From Cellulophaga baltica (lineage in GTDB: Bacteria > Bacteroidota > Bacteroidia > Flavobacteriales > Flavobacteriaceae), in the NCBI RefSeq assembly GCF_900102165.1, contig NZ_FNBD01000007.1:124001-188000 (forward strand): DNA of 64,000 nt, read 5' to 3'. Positions within the stretch are counted from its first letter, which is position 1; each line of letters opens with the position of its first letter. The notes under the pieces are model-generated. The model had not been told where the DNA came from. It worked only from the letters and a program-made list of their open reading frames with translations, and did no database searches. The position numbers were made by a program, and so were the translations under genes. Below, piece after piece: positions 35,159 to 43,741 of the stretch.

Positions 35159-35888
35159 AATTCGTTTTGGCTTAATAGGAAAAGATATCGATTACTCTTT
35201 TTCAAGGGCCTATTTTACTCAGAAATTTAAAGACTTAGAGCTACCTAATTACTCCTACGAAAACTTTGATTTTCAAGACATAAATGAACTTAGCGAGGTT
35301 TTAAAAAAGAATACGAATATTAATGGCTTCAACATCACCATACCCTATAAAGAGGAAGTGTTCCCTTTTTTAGCTCTTATTGATGAAAAAGCAAAGGCTA
35401 TTGGGGCAGTAAACACTATTAAATTTACAAAAGACGGACTAAAAGGATACAATACCGACTATTACGGATTTCAAAAGTCTATAGAACCTTTTATACAACC
35501 ACATCATAAAAAAGCATTAATCTTAGGAACAGGAGGCGCTTCTAAAGCCATCGCATTTGTGTTTAAAGCGTTGGGAATTGAGTATACTTTTGTTTCTAGA
35601 AGAAAAAAAGAGGGGCAATTTACCTACGAGGAACTGAACCAGCAACTAATGGAAGACTATACCGTTCTTGTTAATTGTACGCCCGTTGGAACATTTCCAG
35701 CTATTCACGAAAAGCCCGCTTTACCCTATGAATTTATTACAACGAAGCATTTGTTATTTGATTTAATTTATAACCCCGAAAAGACAGCTTTTTTAGTAGC
35801 TGGAGAAGCACAAGGGGCACAGATTAAGAATGGCGATAAAATGCTGGAACTACAAGCAGAGAAAGCTTGGGAAATATGGAATAGCTAG
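35139..35888 (+). CDS. aroE: Shikimate dehydrogenase AroE
   Basis: AroE reduces 3-dehydroshikimate with NADPH in the aromatic-amino-acid pathway. The 249-residue protein shows the shikimate-binding SFSRAYFTQKF, the catalytic-lysine segment GFNITIPYKEEV, the VNTI motif and the nucleotide-binding LILGTGGASKAIAF. It ends with the NGDKMLELQAEKAWEIW helix. It is slightly short, as in many Bacteroidota. The start overlaps the second DUF368 gene by 20 bases, so it is probably the last gene of that operon. Confidence 0.93.
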   Translation: MENKENKIRFGLIGKDIDYSFSRAYFTQKFKDLELPNYSYENFDFQDINELSEVLKKNTNINGFNITIPYKEEVFPFLALIDEKAKAIGAVNTIKFTKDGLKGYNTDYYGFQKSIEPFIQPHHKKALILGTGGASKAIAFVFKALGIEYTFVSRRKKEGQFTYEELNQQLMEDYTVLVNCTPVGTFPAIHEKPALPYEFITTKHLLFDLIYNPEKTAFLVAGEAQGAQIKNGDKMLELQAEKAWEIWNS

Positions 35889-36020
35889 CCGCGTGGCTTT
35901 TAAAGTTACAATCCATAAATAATTAGATTTTCTACACAACTTTTTTACATTTTTTTTGGTATTCAAGTGGTTGTTACTATCTTACCAATGAATTAGGCAA
36001 AAAAGCCAAATACGTACATA

Positions 36021-38060
36021 ATGTTGGACGAGAAAGACGAGAAACTATCAAATGATAGTAGTAAGGAAAATTCAGTAGAAACAAATGAAGTGGTGAATAC
36101 TCCTTCAGAAAACCAAGCTACTGATGATGTAGAAGCAACTTCTAAAAGCACCGCTGAAGAAAGCAAAGAGCTCAATGAGGAGAACATTGTTAGTGAAGAT
36201 GTTCTTGAGGAAATTGATGATTCTAATGCAGAAGATGCAGAAGACACTGATAATCACCAAAGGCATGTTATTCCTCTTTTGGATTACCACGCAATGTCTA
36301 TGGAGAATTTAGTGGGAGAATTACAACGACTTGTTAAGAATGAGAAAGTACAAGCCATTAGAAAACATATAGATGGTATTAAGTATGAGTTTGATTTAAA
36401 ATTTCAAGAATTTTTAGAGCATAAAAAAGAAGAATTTGTCAGCAATGGCGGAAACGAAATAGACTTTAAATACAACTCTGTCACTAAAAGACAATTCAAT
36501 GAGGTTTATTCAGAATATCGTGAAAAGAAAAACCAATACCACAAGAGTCTTGAAAATAGTTTAAAAGACAATCTTGAAAAAAGACTTCAAATTATTGAAG
36601 ATTTAAAGGGATTGGTTAATGTAGAAGAAGACATAAACACTACCTACAAAAATTTTAAAGATTTACAGGAAAGCTGGCGTACTGCCGGACCTATTCCAAG
36701 AAATAATTATAATGATGTATGGCGAACATACCACCATCATATTGAAATATTTTATGATTTCTTACATCTAAATCGTGAATTAAGAGATTTAGATTTCAAA
36801 CGAAATCTGGAAGAAAAACAAAAACTTGTAGAAAGAGCAGAAGCACTAGAAACAGTAGCTGACTTAAATACGGCATTTCAAGAATTACAGACCCTACATA
36901 AAATCTGGAAAGAAGATATTGGCCCTGTAGACAAAGAACACCGTGAGGCTATCTGGGAACGTTTTAGCAATGCTACAAAAGCACTACATAGCAGACGACA
37001 AGGACATTTTGCCGAACTTGAAAAAACCTATGAAGTAAATCTTGTGAAAAAACATGAGATTATAGAAGGCATTAAGGCTATCACCACAAATGTTTCTAAA
37101 AACCATAAAGGTTTACAACAGCAAATTAAGGAAATTGAAGCGCTTAGAGAAAGCTTCTTCAGTGCTGGGAAAGTACCACAAAAAGTAAATGAAAAAACTT
37201 GGGCTTCTTTTAAAGATAGTGTTCGTGATTTTAATAGACAAAAGAATGCTTTCTATAAAGATCAAAAGAAAGAGCAACAAGATAATTTAGATAAGAAGAG
37301 AGCCTTATTAGAGCTAGCACTATCTTTAAAAGATAGTGAAGACACAGAAATGGCTACTTCTGAAATGAAGCGCATACAGAACGAGTGGAAAAAAATTGGC
37401 CATGTTCCTCGTAAGTTTTCTGATAAAATCTGGAAACAATTTAAAGATGCGTGTAACTATTATTTTGATCGTTTAAATGCAAGTAAGAATGAAGCACAAA
37501 AAGACGAGTTAGAAAATTTTGAGCTTAAAGCTGCTTGTCTAGAGCGTCTGCAAGGTTTTCATTTATCAGGTAATAGAAATGAAGATTTAGACGCTATTAA
37601 AGGTTTTATAGCAGAATGGAAAGCAATTGGTCGCGTGCCTTTCAATAAGAAAAGCATCAATGCTAAATTCAATAAAATATTAGATGCCTTATTCAAAAAG
37701 CTAGACATAGAACGTCAAGAAGCTGAAATGATGAAGTATGGTAATAAAATTCAGCAAATCACCAATGGTGAAAATACAGAACATGCTTTACAAAGAGAAC
37801 GTACTTTTATCCGCCGTAAAATTGATGAAAGCAAAAGTGAAGTTCGCCAGCTAGAAAACAATTTACAATTCTTTTCAAATGCTTCTGAAGATAGTCCTGT
37901 TGTAAAAGACGTAATTAAAAAGATTAACGCACATAAAGAAGATTTAGCTACTTGGAAGGCAAAATTAAAGAAGCTTAATATTCTTAAAAACAATTTAAAC
38001 AAAGAGGAAGTTGAAGAAGAAAATGATAGCGTAGACGCTGAAAATGACACTGAAGCTTAA
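36021..38060 (+). CDS. DUF349 repeat protein
   Basis: This 679-residue highly charged, mostly helical protein has an acidic Ser/Glu/Asp-rich N-terminus (about 1-75) followed by several DUF349 repeats of about 75 residues. Each repeat carries the pattern 'W+..G.+P.....IW..F', for example SWRTAGPIPRNNYNDVWRTY, IWKEDIGPVDKEHREAIWERF and EWKKIGHVPRKFSDKIWKQF. A coiled coil fills the C-terminus. DUF349 proteins occur in several phyla, and their molecular role is unclear. There is no signal peptide. A promoter is not obvious in the 130 bases upstream, which hold no other feature I recognise. The kinase-like gene follows after 16 bases. Confidence 0.88.
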   Translation: MLDEKDEKLSNDSSKENSVETNEVVNTPSENQATDDVEATSKSTAEESKELNEENIVSEDVLEEIDDSNAEDAEDTDNHQRHVIPLLDYHAMSMENLVGELQRLVKNEKVQAIRKHIDGIKYEFDLKFQEFLEHKKEEFVSNGGNEIDFKYNSVTKRQFNEVYSEYREKKNQYHKSLENSLKDNLEKRLQIIEDLKGLVNVEEDINTTYKNFKDLQESWRTAGPIPRNNYNDVWRTYHHHIEIFYDFLHLNRELRDLDFKRNLEEKQKLVERAEALETVADLNTAFQELQTLHKIWKEDIGPVDKEHREAIWERFSNATKALHSRRQGHFAELEKTYEVNLVKKHEIIEGIKAITTNVSKNHKGLQQQIKEIEALRESFFSAGKVPQKVNEKTWASFKDSVRDFNRQKNAFYKDQKKEQQDNLDKKRALLELALSLKDSEDTEMATSEMKRIQNEWKKIGHVPRKFSDKIWKQFKDACNYYFDRLNASKNEAQKDELENFELKAACLERLQGFHLSGNRNEDLDAIKGFIAEWKAIGRVPFNKKSINAKFNKILDALFKKLDIERQEAEMMKYGNKIQQITNGENTEHALQRERTFIRRKIDESKSEVRQLENNLQFFSNASEDSPVVKDVIKKINAHKEDLATWKAKLKKLNILKNNLNKEEVEEENDSVDAENDTEA

Positions 38061-38076
38061 CTAATACCCTAAGCCA

Positions 38077-38565
38077 ATGATATACTTAATTGTAGGTAAT
38101 ACTGGCGCAGGTAAAACAACCTATTCCCACCAACTTAAAGAAAAAGTTGGTGGTTTTTTGTTTTCTATAGACGTCTGGAATTCTATTCTTTTTCTTCCAG
38201 ATAAAAAAGATGAGGATGGTTTAGCTTGGTTTCTGGAACGAATTGATCGCGCAGAGGACCTGATGCAAGAACAGCTGCTACAATTACAAAGAATTGGAGT
38301 AGATGCTATTCTAGACTTAGGATTTTCAAAATATGAGCATCGGCAAAAGTTTAGAGATTTTGCTCAAGCAAATAGCATTGAAGTTGAACTTCACTTTCTA
38401 GATATCCCTAAAAAAGAACGACAAAAACGGGTTATGCAACGAAATATCAAAAAAGGAGCTACTTTTTCTTTCGAAGTTACGAATGAAAATTTTCAGTTTA
38501 TGGAAGATTGGTTTGAAACACCCACTTCCAAAGAATTACAAAATGCTATAATACGTATCCTATAA
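38077..38565 (+). CDS. Small P-loop ATPase/kinase-like protein
   Basis: This 162-residue protein has an N-terminal Walker A motif, GNTGAGKTTYS, directly after the start. A downstream 'AILDLGFSKYEHRQKF' segment looks like the lid/acceptor region of AAA_33-type kinases. Members phosphorylate small molecules or RNA ends, but the substrate cannot be assigned here. The length is typical of the group. It is 16 bases from the DUF349 gene and probably shares its transcript. It has no signal peptide and is presumably cytosolic. Confidence 0.85.
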   Translation: MIYLIVGNTGAGKTTYSHQLKEKVGGFLFSIDVWNSILFLPDKKDEDGLAWFLERIDRAEDLMQEQLLQLQRIGVDAILDLGFSKYEHRQKFRDFAQANSIEVELHFLDIPKKERQKRVMQRNIKKGATFSFEVTNENFQFMEDWFETPTSKELQNAIIRIL

Positions 38566-38675
38566 AGTAAGCTGTTCTATTCCGAAAACTGAATATTGCT
38601 TTTTTATAGTAGTTATCTTACTAAAAATTAGTACCTTATAAGGAAGACTCAACGATTCACCTTAAAACTAATACT

Positions 38676-40001
38676 ATGAAAAGCAAACCTAATTATTCCC
38701 ATTTTAAATCATGGAAAGCATTATTGGTGGCCTTACTAATCTTCGGAGCTACACCACAAAGCAATGCTGCTACTATTTTACAAGAAGAGCAACAAGAAGA
38801 ATTTAATCAGTACAAAGGTAAAATTATAGATGCTAATAGTAAAAAAGAACTTGTATTTGCAACAATTACCATACAAAATTCTAATATAAGTACAGTCACA
38901 AACACAGAGGGAGATTTTGCTTTAAAAGTTCCTAAAGCTTTGGCAGACGCCACAGTTTCCATAAGCTTTTTAGGATATAAGACAAAAGAGTTAAGCCTAA
39001 AAGAACTTAAAGAAAGTAATAAGATTGCCTTAGAAACAGCAGTTACCGCTTTATCTGAGGTTAATATCGTTGTCCCTAAGAATGCAGAACTTCTGGTTCG
39101 AGAAACATTAAATAAAAAAGGTGCAGATTATTTTGAATTCCCAACCCTTATGACTGCTTTTTACCGCGAGACTATAAAAAAAAGAAAGAAGAATGTTTCT
39201 TTATCAGAAGCGGTAGTCAATATTCATAAAGCGCCATATACTACCAAACAAAATGATGCGGTAGAATTATATAAAGCTAGAAAAAGTACTGATTACAGTA
39301 AATTAGATACCTTAACTTTAAAATTACAAGGAGGCCCATTCAACACCCTATTTATCGACTTAATGAAATATCCGGAGTATGTCTTTACACAAGAAACTAT
39401 TCCGCTTTACAACTATACCTTTGAACGTTCCGCTAGAATTAATGATCAATTAATCTATGTTATAAATTTCTCTCAGAAAGAAAACTTGACAGACCAACTC
39501 TATAAAGGACAGCTGTTTATAGATGCTGAACATAAAATTTTAACTAGCGCTATTTATGAATTAAATATTACGGATAGAGAAAACGCCGCACGTATGTTTG
39601 TAAAACGCAAACCTGCTAAAGCCAATGTATACCCTACTGCTGTGGCTTATCGTGTAGACTATAGAGAGAAAGATAATAAGTGGTATTATGGCTACAGTAA
39701 TGTCATGTTGGAGTTCAAAATTAATTGGGATGATCGATGGTTTAATTCTGTGTATAGCATGACCTGTGAAATGGCCGTAACCGATTGGGAAAAAAATGAA
39801 GGTAAAAACTTAAAAGGAAAAGAAAAATTACGCAGAAATATTATTCTTAGTGATGAAGCCCTAGGTTTCTCTGATCCTGACTTCTGGGGAGAATACAATA
39901 TTATTGAACCCGAAAAATCTATCGAATCTGCCATTAAGAAAATCCAACGACAAATTAAAAAAGATAAAATAGGCGGTACAGCCGCAATCCCGAAGCCTTA
40001 A
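38676..40001 (+). CDS. Exported protein with carboxypeptidase-regulatory-like domain
   Basis: This 441-residue protein has a signal peptide (hydrophobic ALLVALLIFGATPQ) and an N-terminal CarboxypepD_reg-like beta-sandwich (about 45-130). That domain has the pattern 'GKIIDANSKKELVFATITIQNSNISTVTNTEGDFALKVP' seen at the start of TonB-dependent receptors. A large uncharacterised domain (about 145-430) rich in aromatic beta strands follows, with no barrel-forming TonB-receptor part. It resembles the many flavobacterial surface proteins that use this domain as a docking module. Its function is unknown. It is followed by a terminator. Confidence 0.82.
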   Translation: MKSKPNYSHFKSWKALLVALLIFGATPQSNAATILQEEQQEEFNQYKGKIIDANSKKELVFATITIQNSNISTVTNTEGDFALKVPKALADATVSISFLGYKTKELSLKELKESNKIALETAVTALSEVNIVVPKNAELLVRETLNKKGADYFEFPTLMTAFYRETIKKRKKNVSLSEAVVNIHKAPYTTKQNDAVELYKARKSTDYSKLDTLTLKLQGGPFNTLFIDLMKYPEYVFTQETIPLYNYTFERSARINDQLIYVINFSQKENLTDQLYKGQLFIDAEHKILTSAIYELNITDRENAARMFVKRKPAKANVYPTAVAYRVDYREKDNKWYYGYSNVMLEFKINWDDRWFNSVYSMTCEMAVTDWEKNEGKNLKGKEKLRRNIILSDEALGFSDPDFWGEYNIIEPEKSIESAIKKIQRQIKKDKIGGTAAIPKP

Positions 40002-40022
40002 AACAAATTTTACAGCACCTGG

Positions 40023-40049
40023 AAAAAGGCCGATTCTTCGGTCTTTTTT
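40023..40049 (+). terminator. Rho-independent terminator
   Basis: A hairpin with arms AAAAAGgCCGA/TCGGtCTTTTT and a T-rich tail lies just after the CarboxypepD-like gene. Confidence 0.8.
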
Positions 40050-40162
40050 ATTTTTATAAACCTATATAATAAAATATGTTAAATTAAGGCTTCGATACAA
40101 TTATACTATTAGTTTTTCGTTCTTCTATTTGTAATATATTTCTCACTTCATAAATCAAAAGC

Positions 40163-41374
40163 ATGCTTGCTCCAAAAGCACACAAAGAAGAAGAAAAAAG
40201 ATTAGCCGAGCTTCAATCTTATAATATTTTAGACTCTTTACCCGAAGAAGACTACGATAATTTATCTAAGATAGCCTCCGAAATATGTGGCACTCCTATT
40301 TCAATGATTACCCTTGTAGATGAAAATCGGCAATGGTTTAAGTCTTCCTATGGCGTAGATATAAAAGAAACTCCTAGAGAGATATCTTTTTGTGGTCATA
40401 CCATAAATCACTCTGGCGATGTATTTATCGTTCCTGATACTAGAAAAGACGAGCGCTTTTTTGACAACCCTATGGTTACAGGAGAATCTAATGTGGTTTT
40501 TTATGCTGGAGTTCCTTTAATGACGGCAAACAACTTACCTATTGGCTCTTTATGCGTTATAGATCACGAACCAAAGACCTTAAACAAAAGTCAGATAGAA
40601 TCGCTTCAAGCGCTATCCAATCAAGTTATGAAGTTAATAGAGCTTCGTAGAAATGAACTCTTACTACAGCAGGCCTTAGTCAATCAAAAAGAGAAAAACA
40701 CAGAACTAGAATGCTTTGCCTATATTGCGGCCCATGATTTGAAGTCTCCATTAAATAATATTACCACCTTAACAGATATTTTCATCGATCAATATGGAAT
40801 CAATATAGATACACAAGGATCAGATATTTTAAATATGATTGTGAGTTCTTCTAACCGGTTAAAAGGACTTATTGAAGGCTTATTAGAATACAGTAAGAGT
40901 GACAACCTTTTAAAAGAAAAAACTAAAGAGGTTAGCATAGAAAATGTAAAGAATAACATCAATAGCATATTTAGCAGTAACCCTCATATTCATTTAACAG
41001 TTATATCAGAATTAAAAAAGATTACTATTAATGAAACCGCATTAGATCAAATACTCATAAATTTAGTAACCAATGCCATAAAATACAATGACAAAGGAGA
41101 GGTTCAAATTACAATTGGAATTGACGCATCTAAAACACACTACCTGTTTTATGTTGCTGATAATGGCCCAGGTATTCCTGAAGATAAGTATGACCGTATT
41201 TTTGATATTTTCACCATCAATAGTCCCCAAGATAAATTTGGAGTAAGGGGTAACGGAATAGGTTTAGCCACCGTAAAAAAAATAATTGAAAAATTAGGGG
41301 GTGAGATTACGGTGAGATCTACTCTAGGAAAAGGTTCTAAATTTAGTTTTACAATAAAAAAACACTCTTTATAA
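40163..41374 (+). CDS. Soluble GAF-domain histidine kinase
   Basis: This 403-residue sensor kinase has no membrane segment. An N-terminal GAF domain (about 25-165) has VDENRQWFKSSYG, ISFCGHTI and LPIGSLCVID. The HisKA dimerisation domain has the phospho-acceptor His191 in AAHDLKSPLNNI, and the ATPase domain (about 280-400) has NLVTNAIKYN, DNGPGIPEDKYDRIF and GNGIGLATVKKI. It probably senses a cytosolic signal, perhaps a small molecule, light or redox change. No response regulator gene is adjacent, so its partner is elsewhere. Confidence 0.9.
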   Translation: MLAPKAHKEEEKRLAELQSYNILDSLPEEDYDNLSKIASEICGTPISMITLVDENRQWFKSSYGVDIKETPREISFCGHTINHSGDVFIVPDTRKDERFFDNPMVTGESNVVFYAGVPLMTANNLPIGSLCVIDHEPKTLNKSQIESLQALSNQVMKLIELRRNELLLQQALVNQKEKNTELECFAYIAAHDLKSPLNNITTLTDIFIDQYGINIDTQGSDILNMIVSSSNRLKGLIEGLLEYSKSDNLLKEKTKEVSIENVKNNINSIFSSNPHIHLTVISELKKITINETALDQILINLVTNAIKYNDKGEVQITIGIDASKTHYLFYVADNGPGIPEDKYDRIFDIFTINSPQDKFGVRGNGIGLATVKKIIEKLGGEITVRSTLGKGSKFSFTIKKHSL

Positions 41375-41437
41375 TTACATATATTCTACTCGTTTTAAAT
41401 GATTAATAGTTACTTTTAAACTTAAAAGCTAACTATA

Positions 41438-42049
41438 ATGTTCACTCCAAAATATTACGAGCAAAAGGATTTAAAAGAAATCAAACAATTTTTAATTGAA
41501 AATAGTTTTGGCATCCTTGTAAACCAAGTAGACAATAAACCTTGGGCTACACATATTCCTTTAGAATTAGATACTGACCATGATGGCTCCGATATTTTAG
41601 TAGGCCATATTGCAAGAGCAAATCCACAGGGAAAACATTTTACAGAAAATGGTACCGTACTTTGTATTTTTAATGGACCACACTCCTACATATCATCATC
41701 TTGGTACAAAAAAGAAGAGGTTCCTACCTGGAATTATATTGCGGTTCATGTATATGGGAAGTTAAGTATACTTAGTGAGGACGAAGTTATGGCATCTATG
41801 CACAAACTGGTAAATAAGTACGAAAAAGCATCTAAGAATCCTATAACCTTAGAAGACATGTCTAGCAAAACACTGAGGCAAGTTAAAGGGGTTATTGGTT
41901 TTAAAATTAAAATAGATGATATCCAAGCTACTTATAAGTTATCCCAAAATAGAACGGAAGATCATGAAACTATAATTTCAGAACTAGAAACTATTGATGA
42001 TGCCAATGCCTGTGCTATAGCGCAAGCAATGAAAAAGAATACCCTATAA
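41438..42049 (+). CDS. FMN-binding PaiB-like protein
   Basis: This 203-residue protein matches the PaiB/FMN-binding split-barrel family. It has MFTPKYYEQKDLKEIKQFL at the start, the core 'FGILVNQVDNKPWATHIPLELD', and the 'VGHIARANPQGKHF' and 'SWYKKEEVPTWNYIAVHVYG' segments. PaiB was first described as a repressor of sporulation and degradative-enzyme genes in Bacillus, but most relatives are simply flavin-binding proteins of unknown function. A transcriptional role here should not be assumed. The small SecD-P1-like gene follows nine bases later. Confidence 0.86.
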   Translation: MFTPKYYEQKDLKEIKQFLIENSFGILVNQVDNKPWATHIPLELDTDHDGSDILVGHIARANPQGKHFTENGTVLCIFNGPHSYISSSWYKKEEVPTWNYIAVHVYGKLSILSEDEVMASMHKLVNKYEKASKNPITLEDMSSKTLRQVKGVIGFKIKIDDIQATYKLSQNRTEDHETIISELETIDDANACAIAQAMKKNTL

Positions 42050-42058
42050 ATTTAAAAT

Positions 42059-42508
42059 ATGTTCCTTAAAATTTTTCCATTAATTATAGGTATGTTTCTA
42101 GCAACAGCTTCATATTCTCAAGCTAAGCCTATGAGTAGAGATACAATTTCTGGTTTGTATTTGACTAAAAATTATGATGGATTTACTGGTGATAATTATG
42201 AAACTCTTATCCTGCAAGATACACCTTCCATTTATTTATCTGATATAAAAGAAGTTTCTCAAAGTTTTAATTATTTAGGAAAGCCTTCTGTCCATTTGGT
42301 TTTAAACACTTTAGGAAGTGCAAAACTAAAAGAAATAACTACAGAATTCACAGGTGAACCCCTGGTCATTTATTTTGGAAAAAAAATAGTTTTAGCTCCT
42401 ACAATGATGAGCCCGATTACAGGTGGGCAATTAGAAATTTCTAGTAATCTTACCTTACAAGAAACAGATGGAATGGTCCGTTGGTTAAAATCGAGAATTG
42501 GTAATTGA
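42059..42508 (+). CDS. Secreted protein with a stand-alone SecD-P1-like domain
   Basis: This 149-residue protein has a signal peptide (cleavage near SYSQA, residue 20). Its mature part resembles the periplasmic P1 head of SecD/SecDF. The patterns are 'VHLVLNTLGSAKLKEITTEF', 'GEPLVIYFGKKIVLAPTMMSPITGGQLEIS' and a final helix 'DGMVRWLKSRIG', in the SecD order. It has no transmembrane SecD core. The function is unknown; it might interact with translocated proteins or have been recruited for another task. The resemblance is from memory of the SecD pattern. Confidence 0.65.
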   Translation: MFLKIFPLIIGMFLATASYSQAKPMSRDTISGLYLTKNYDGFTGDNYETLILQDTPSIYLSDIKEVSQSFNYLGKPSVHLVLNTLGSAKLKEITTEFTGEPLVIYFGKKIVLAPTMMSPITGGQLEISSNLTLQETDGMVRWLKSRIGN

Positions 42509-42680
42509 TTCTACGCAGCTCTTTAAAACATAGTTTTTTAATTTTTTGCATAAATACTACAATTCGGAAATCAATTTCTACAGTTGAGTTTTTAAAATTT
42601 ACCCACCTCCTTCTTATTTTTCAACTTTGAGCTATTAATAACTACTACCGCATACCAACGGTATTAAAAACCAGATTCAA

Positions 42681-43100
42681 ATGAAAAATTTACTTGTTAC
42701 CGCTATTCTAATTCTATGTTCTATTTTCGCCAAAGCTCAAGAAACACAGAGCTACACCCTAGCGGTGTCTATTGATAATATCTCTAGCAACAATGGTAAA
42801 GTGTTACTTTCATTACATACTGCAGATACGTTTATGAAAGGGCCCGGCATACAAAATATAGCTAGTGAAATAGTAGACGGGAAAATAAATATAAGCTTTA
42901 AAAATGTAGTCCCTGGAAGTTATGCTATTATGGCGGTGCATGATGAAAACGATAATAAGCGCATGGATTTCGAAACTAATGGAATGCCAAAAGAAAACTT
43001 CGGTATGTCTGGAAATGATATGTCTTATGGTCCACCACGTTTTGATGATGCAAAATTTTCGCTAACAAATGAAGATTTAGCATTTACCATTCGGTTTTAA
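42681..43100 (+). CDS. DUF2141 exported protein
   Basis: This 139-residue protein has a signal peptide (cleavage near AKAQ, residue 20). The mature domain is of the DUF2141 type, with 'LAVSIDNISSNNGKVLLSLHTADTFM', the 'VVPGSYAIMAVHDENDNKRMDFETNGMPKENFGMS' core and the closing 'FDDAKFSLTNED'. The family has a single beta-sandwich and is widespread in Bacteroidota and Proteobacteria, with no known biochemical function. It is transcribed alone. The 172-base gap upstream holds no gene and no clear TAnnTTTG element, and a strong terminator follows. Confidence 0.9.
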   Translation: MKNLLVTAILILCSIFAKAQETQSYTLAVSIDNISSNNGKVLLSLHTADTFMKGPGIQNIASEIVDGKINISFKNVVPGSYAIMAVHDENDNKRMDFETNGMPKENFGMSGNDMSYGPPRFDDAKFSLTNEDLAFTIRF

Positions 43101-43104
43101 ACCT

Positions 43105-43143
43105 AAAAAAGCCTCTTAGCATAATGCTAAGAGGCTTTTTTTT
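43105..43143. terminator. Bidirectional terminator
   Basis: A perfect hairpin (AAAGCCTCTTAGCA/TGCTAAGAGGCTTT) with A and T tracts lies between the DUF2141 gene and dps. Confidence 0.93.
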
Positions 43144-43159
43144 ATTACTAATATTAAAT

Positions 43160-43639
43160 TTATACTTCTTCTGTTAACCAAGCTTTCATCATCCAAACAG
43201 TTTTTTCTTGTTCTGCAATAAAATCGCTCATCATAGAATTTGTACCCTCATCATCGGCATCTCCTGATGTGTTTAATATTTTACGCTCAATAACAAGTAA
43301 TTTGCTCAAAGAATCAACAATTAAATGTATTGCCGCTTCATCTTTGTGAATATTTTTACCTACTTCAATCGTAGAATTTGCAATATAATCTTCAAAGGTG
43401 TGTAATGGTAGTCCACCTAAGGTTAATATCCTTTCCGCAATCATATCTACTTTCTCATTGGCATCAGTATATAACTCCTCAAACTTTATATGCAAGTCAA
43501 AAAAGCGTTTTCCTTTAATATTCCAGTGAATACCTCTTAAATTTTGATAATATCTTTGAAAGTTGGCTAATAAGGTATTTAAATCATCACTTAATTGGGC
43601 TGATTTTGCGGCGTCTAATCCTATGCTATTTAGTTTCAT
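43160..43639 (-). CDS. dps: Dps-family DNA-protection/ferritin-like protein
   Basis: Dps oxidises and stores iron with peroxide and shields DNA during starvation. The product is about 159 residues and shows the conserved N-terminal core 'LRGIHWNIKGKRFFDLHIKFEELYTDANEKVDMIAERI'. Its His, Asp and Glu form the inter-subunit ferroxidase site. ATGs at 43678 and 43660 also exist in frame. A TAAATTTG element at 43663-43670 places transcription start near 43657, so only 43639 lies in the mRNA. It is divergent from oxyR, which suggests OxyR control. Confidence 0.94.
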   Translation of the reverse strand: MKLNSIGLDAAKSAQLSDDLNTLLANFQRYYQNLRGIHWNIKGKRFFDLHIKFEELYTDANEKVDMIAERILTLGGLPLHTFEDYIANSTIEVGKNIHKDEAAIHLIVDSLSKLLVIERKILNTSGDADDEGTNSMMSDFIAEQEKTVWMMKAWLTEEV

Positions 43640-43662
43640 AATATATGCTTTTGATTTCATAA

Positions 43663-43670
43663 CAAATTTA
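43663..43670 (-). promoter_or_regulatory. -7 promoter element of dps
   Basis: The minus strand reads TAAATTTG (TAnnTTTG). It lies downstream of two upstream in-frame ATGs and so selects the start at 43639. The rest of the gap to oxyR (43671-43741) is where OxyR would bind. Confidence 0.6.
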
Positions 43671-43741
43671 CGAAACATATACCCCTAAGACCATAAGATT
43701 CATTGATAGTTTTTATATTTTTATAGCCTAAAACAATACAA

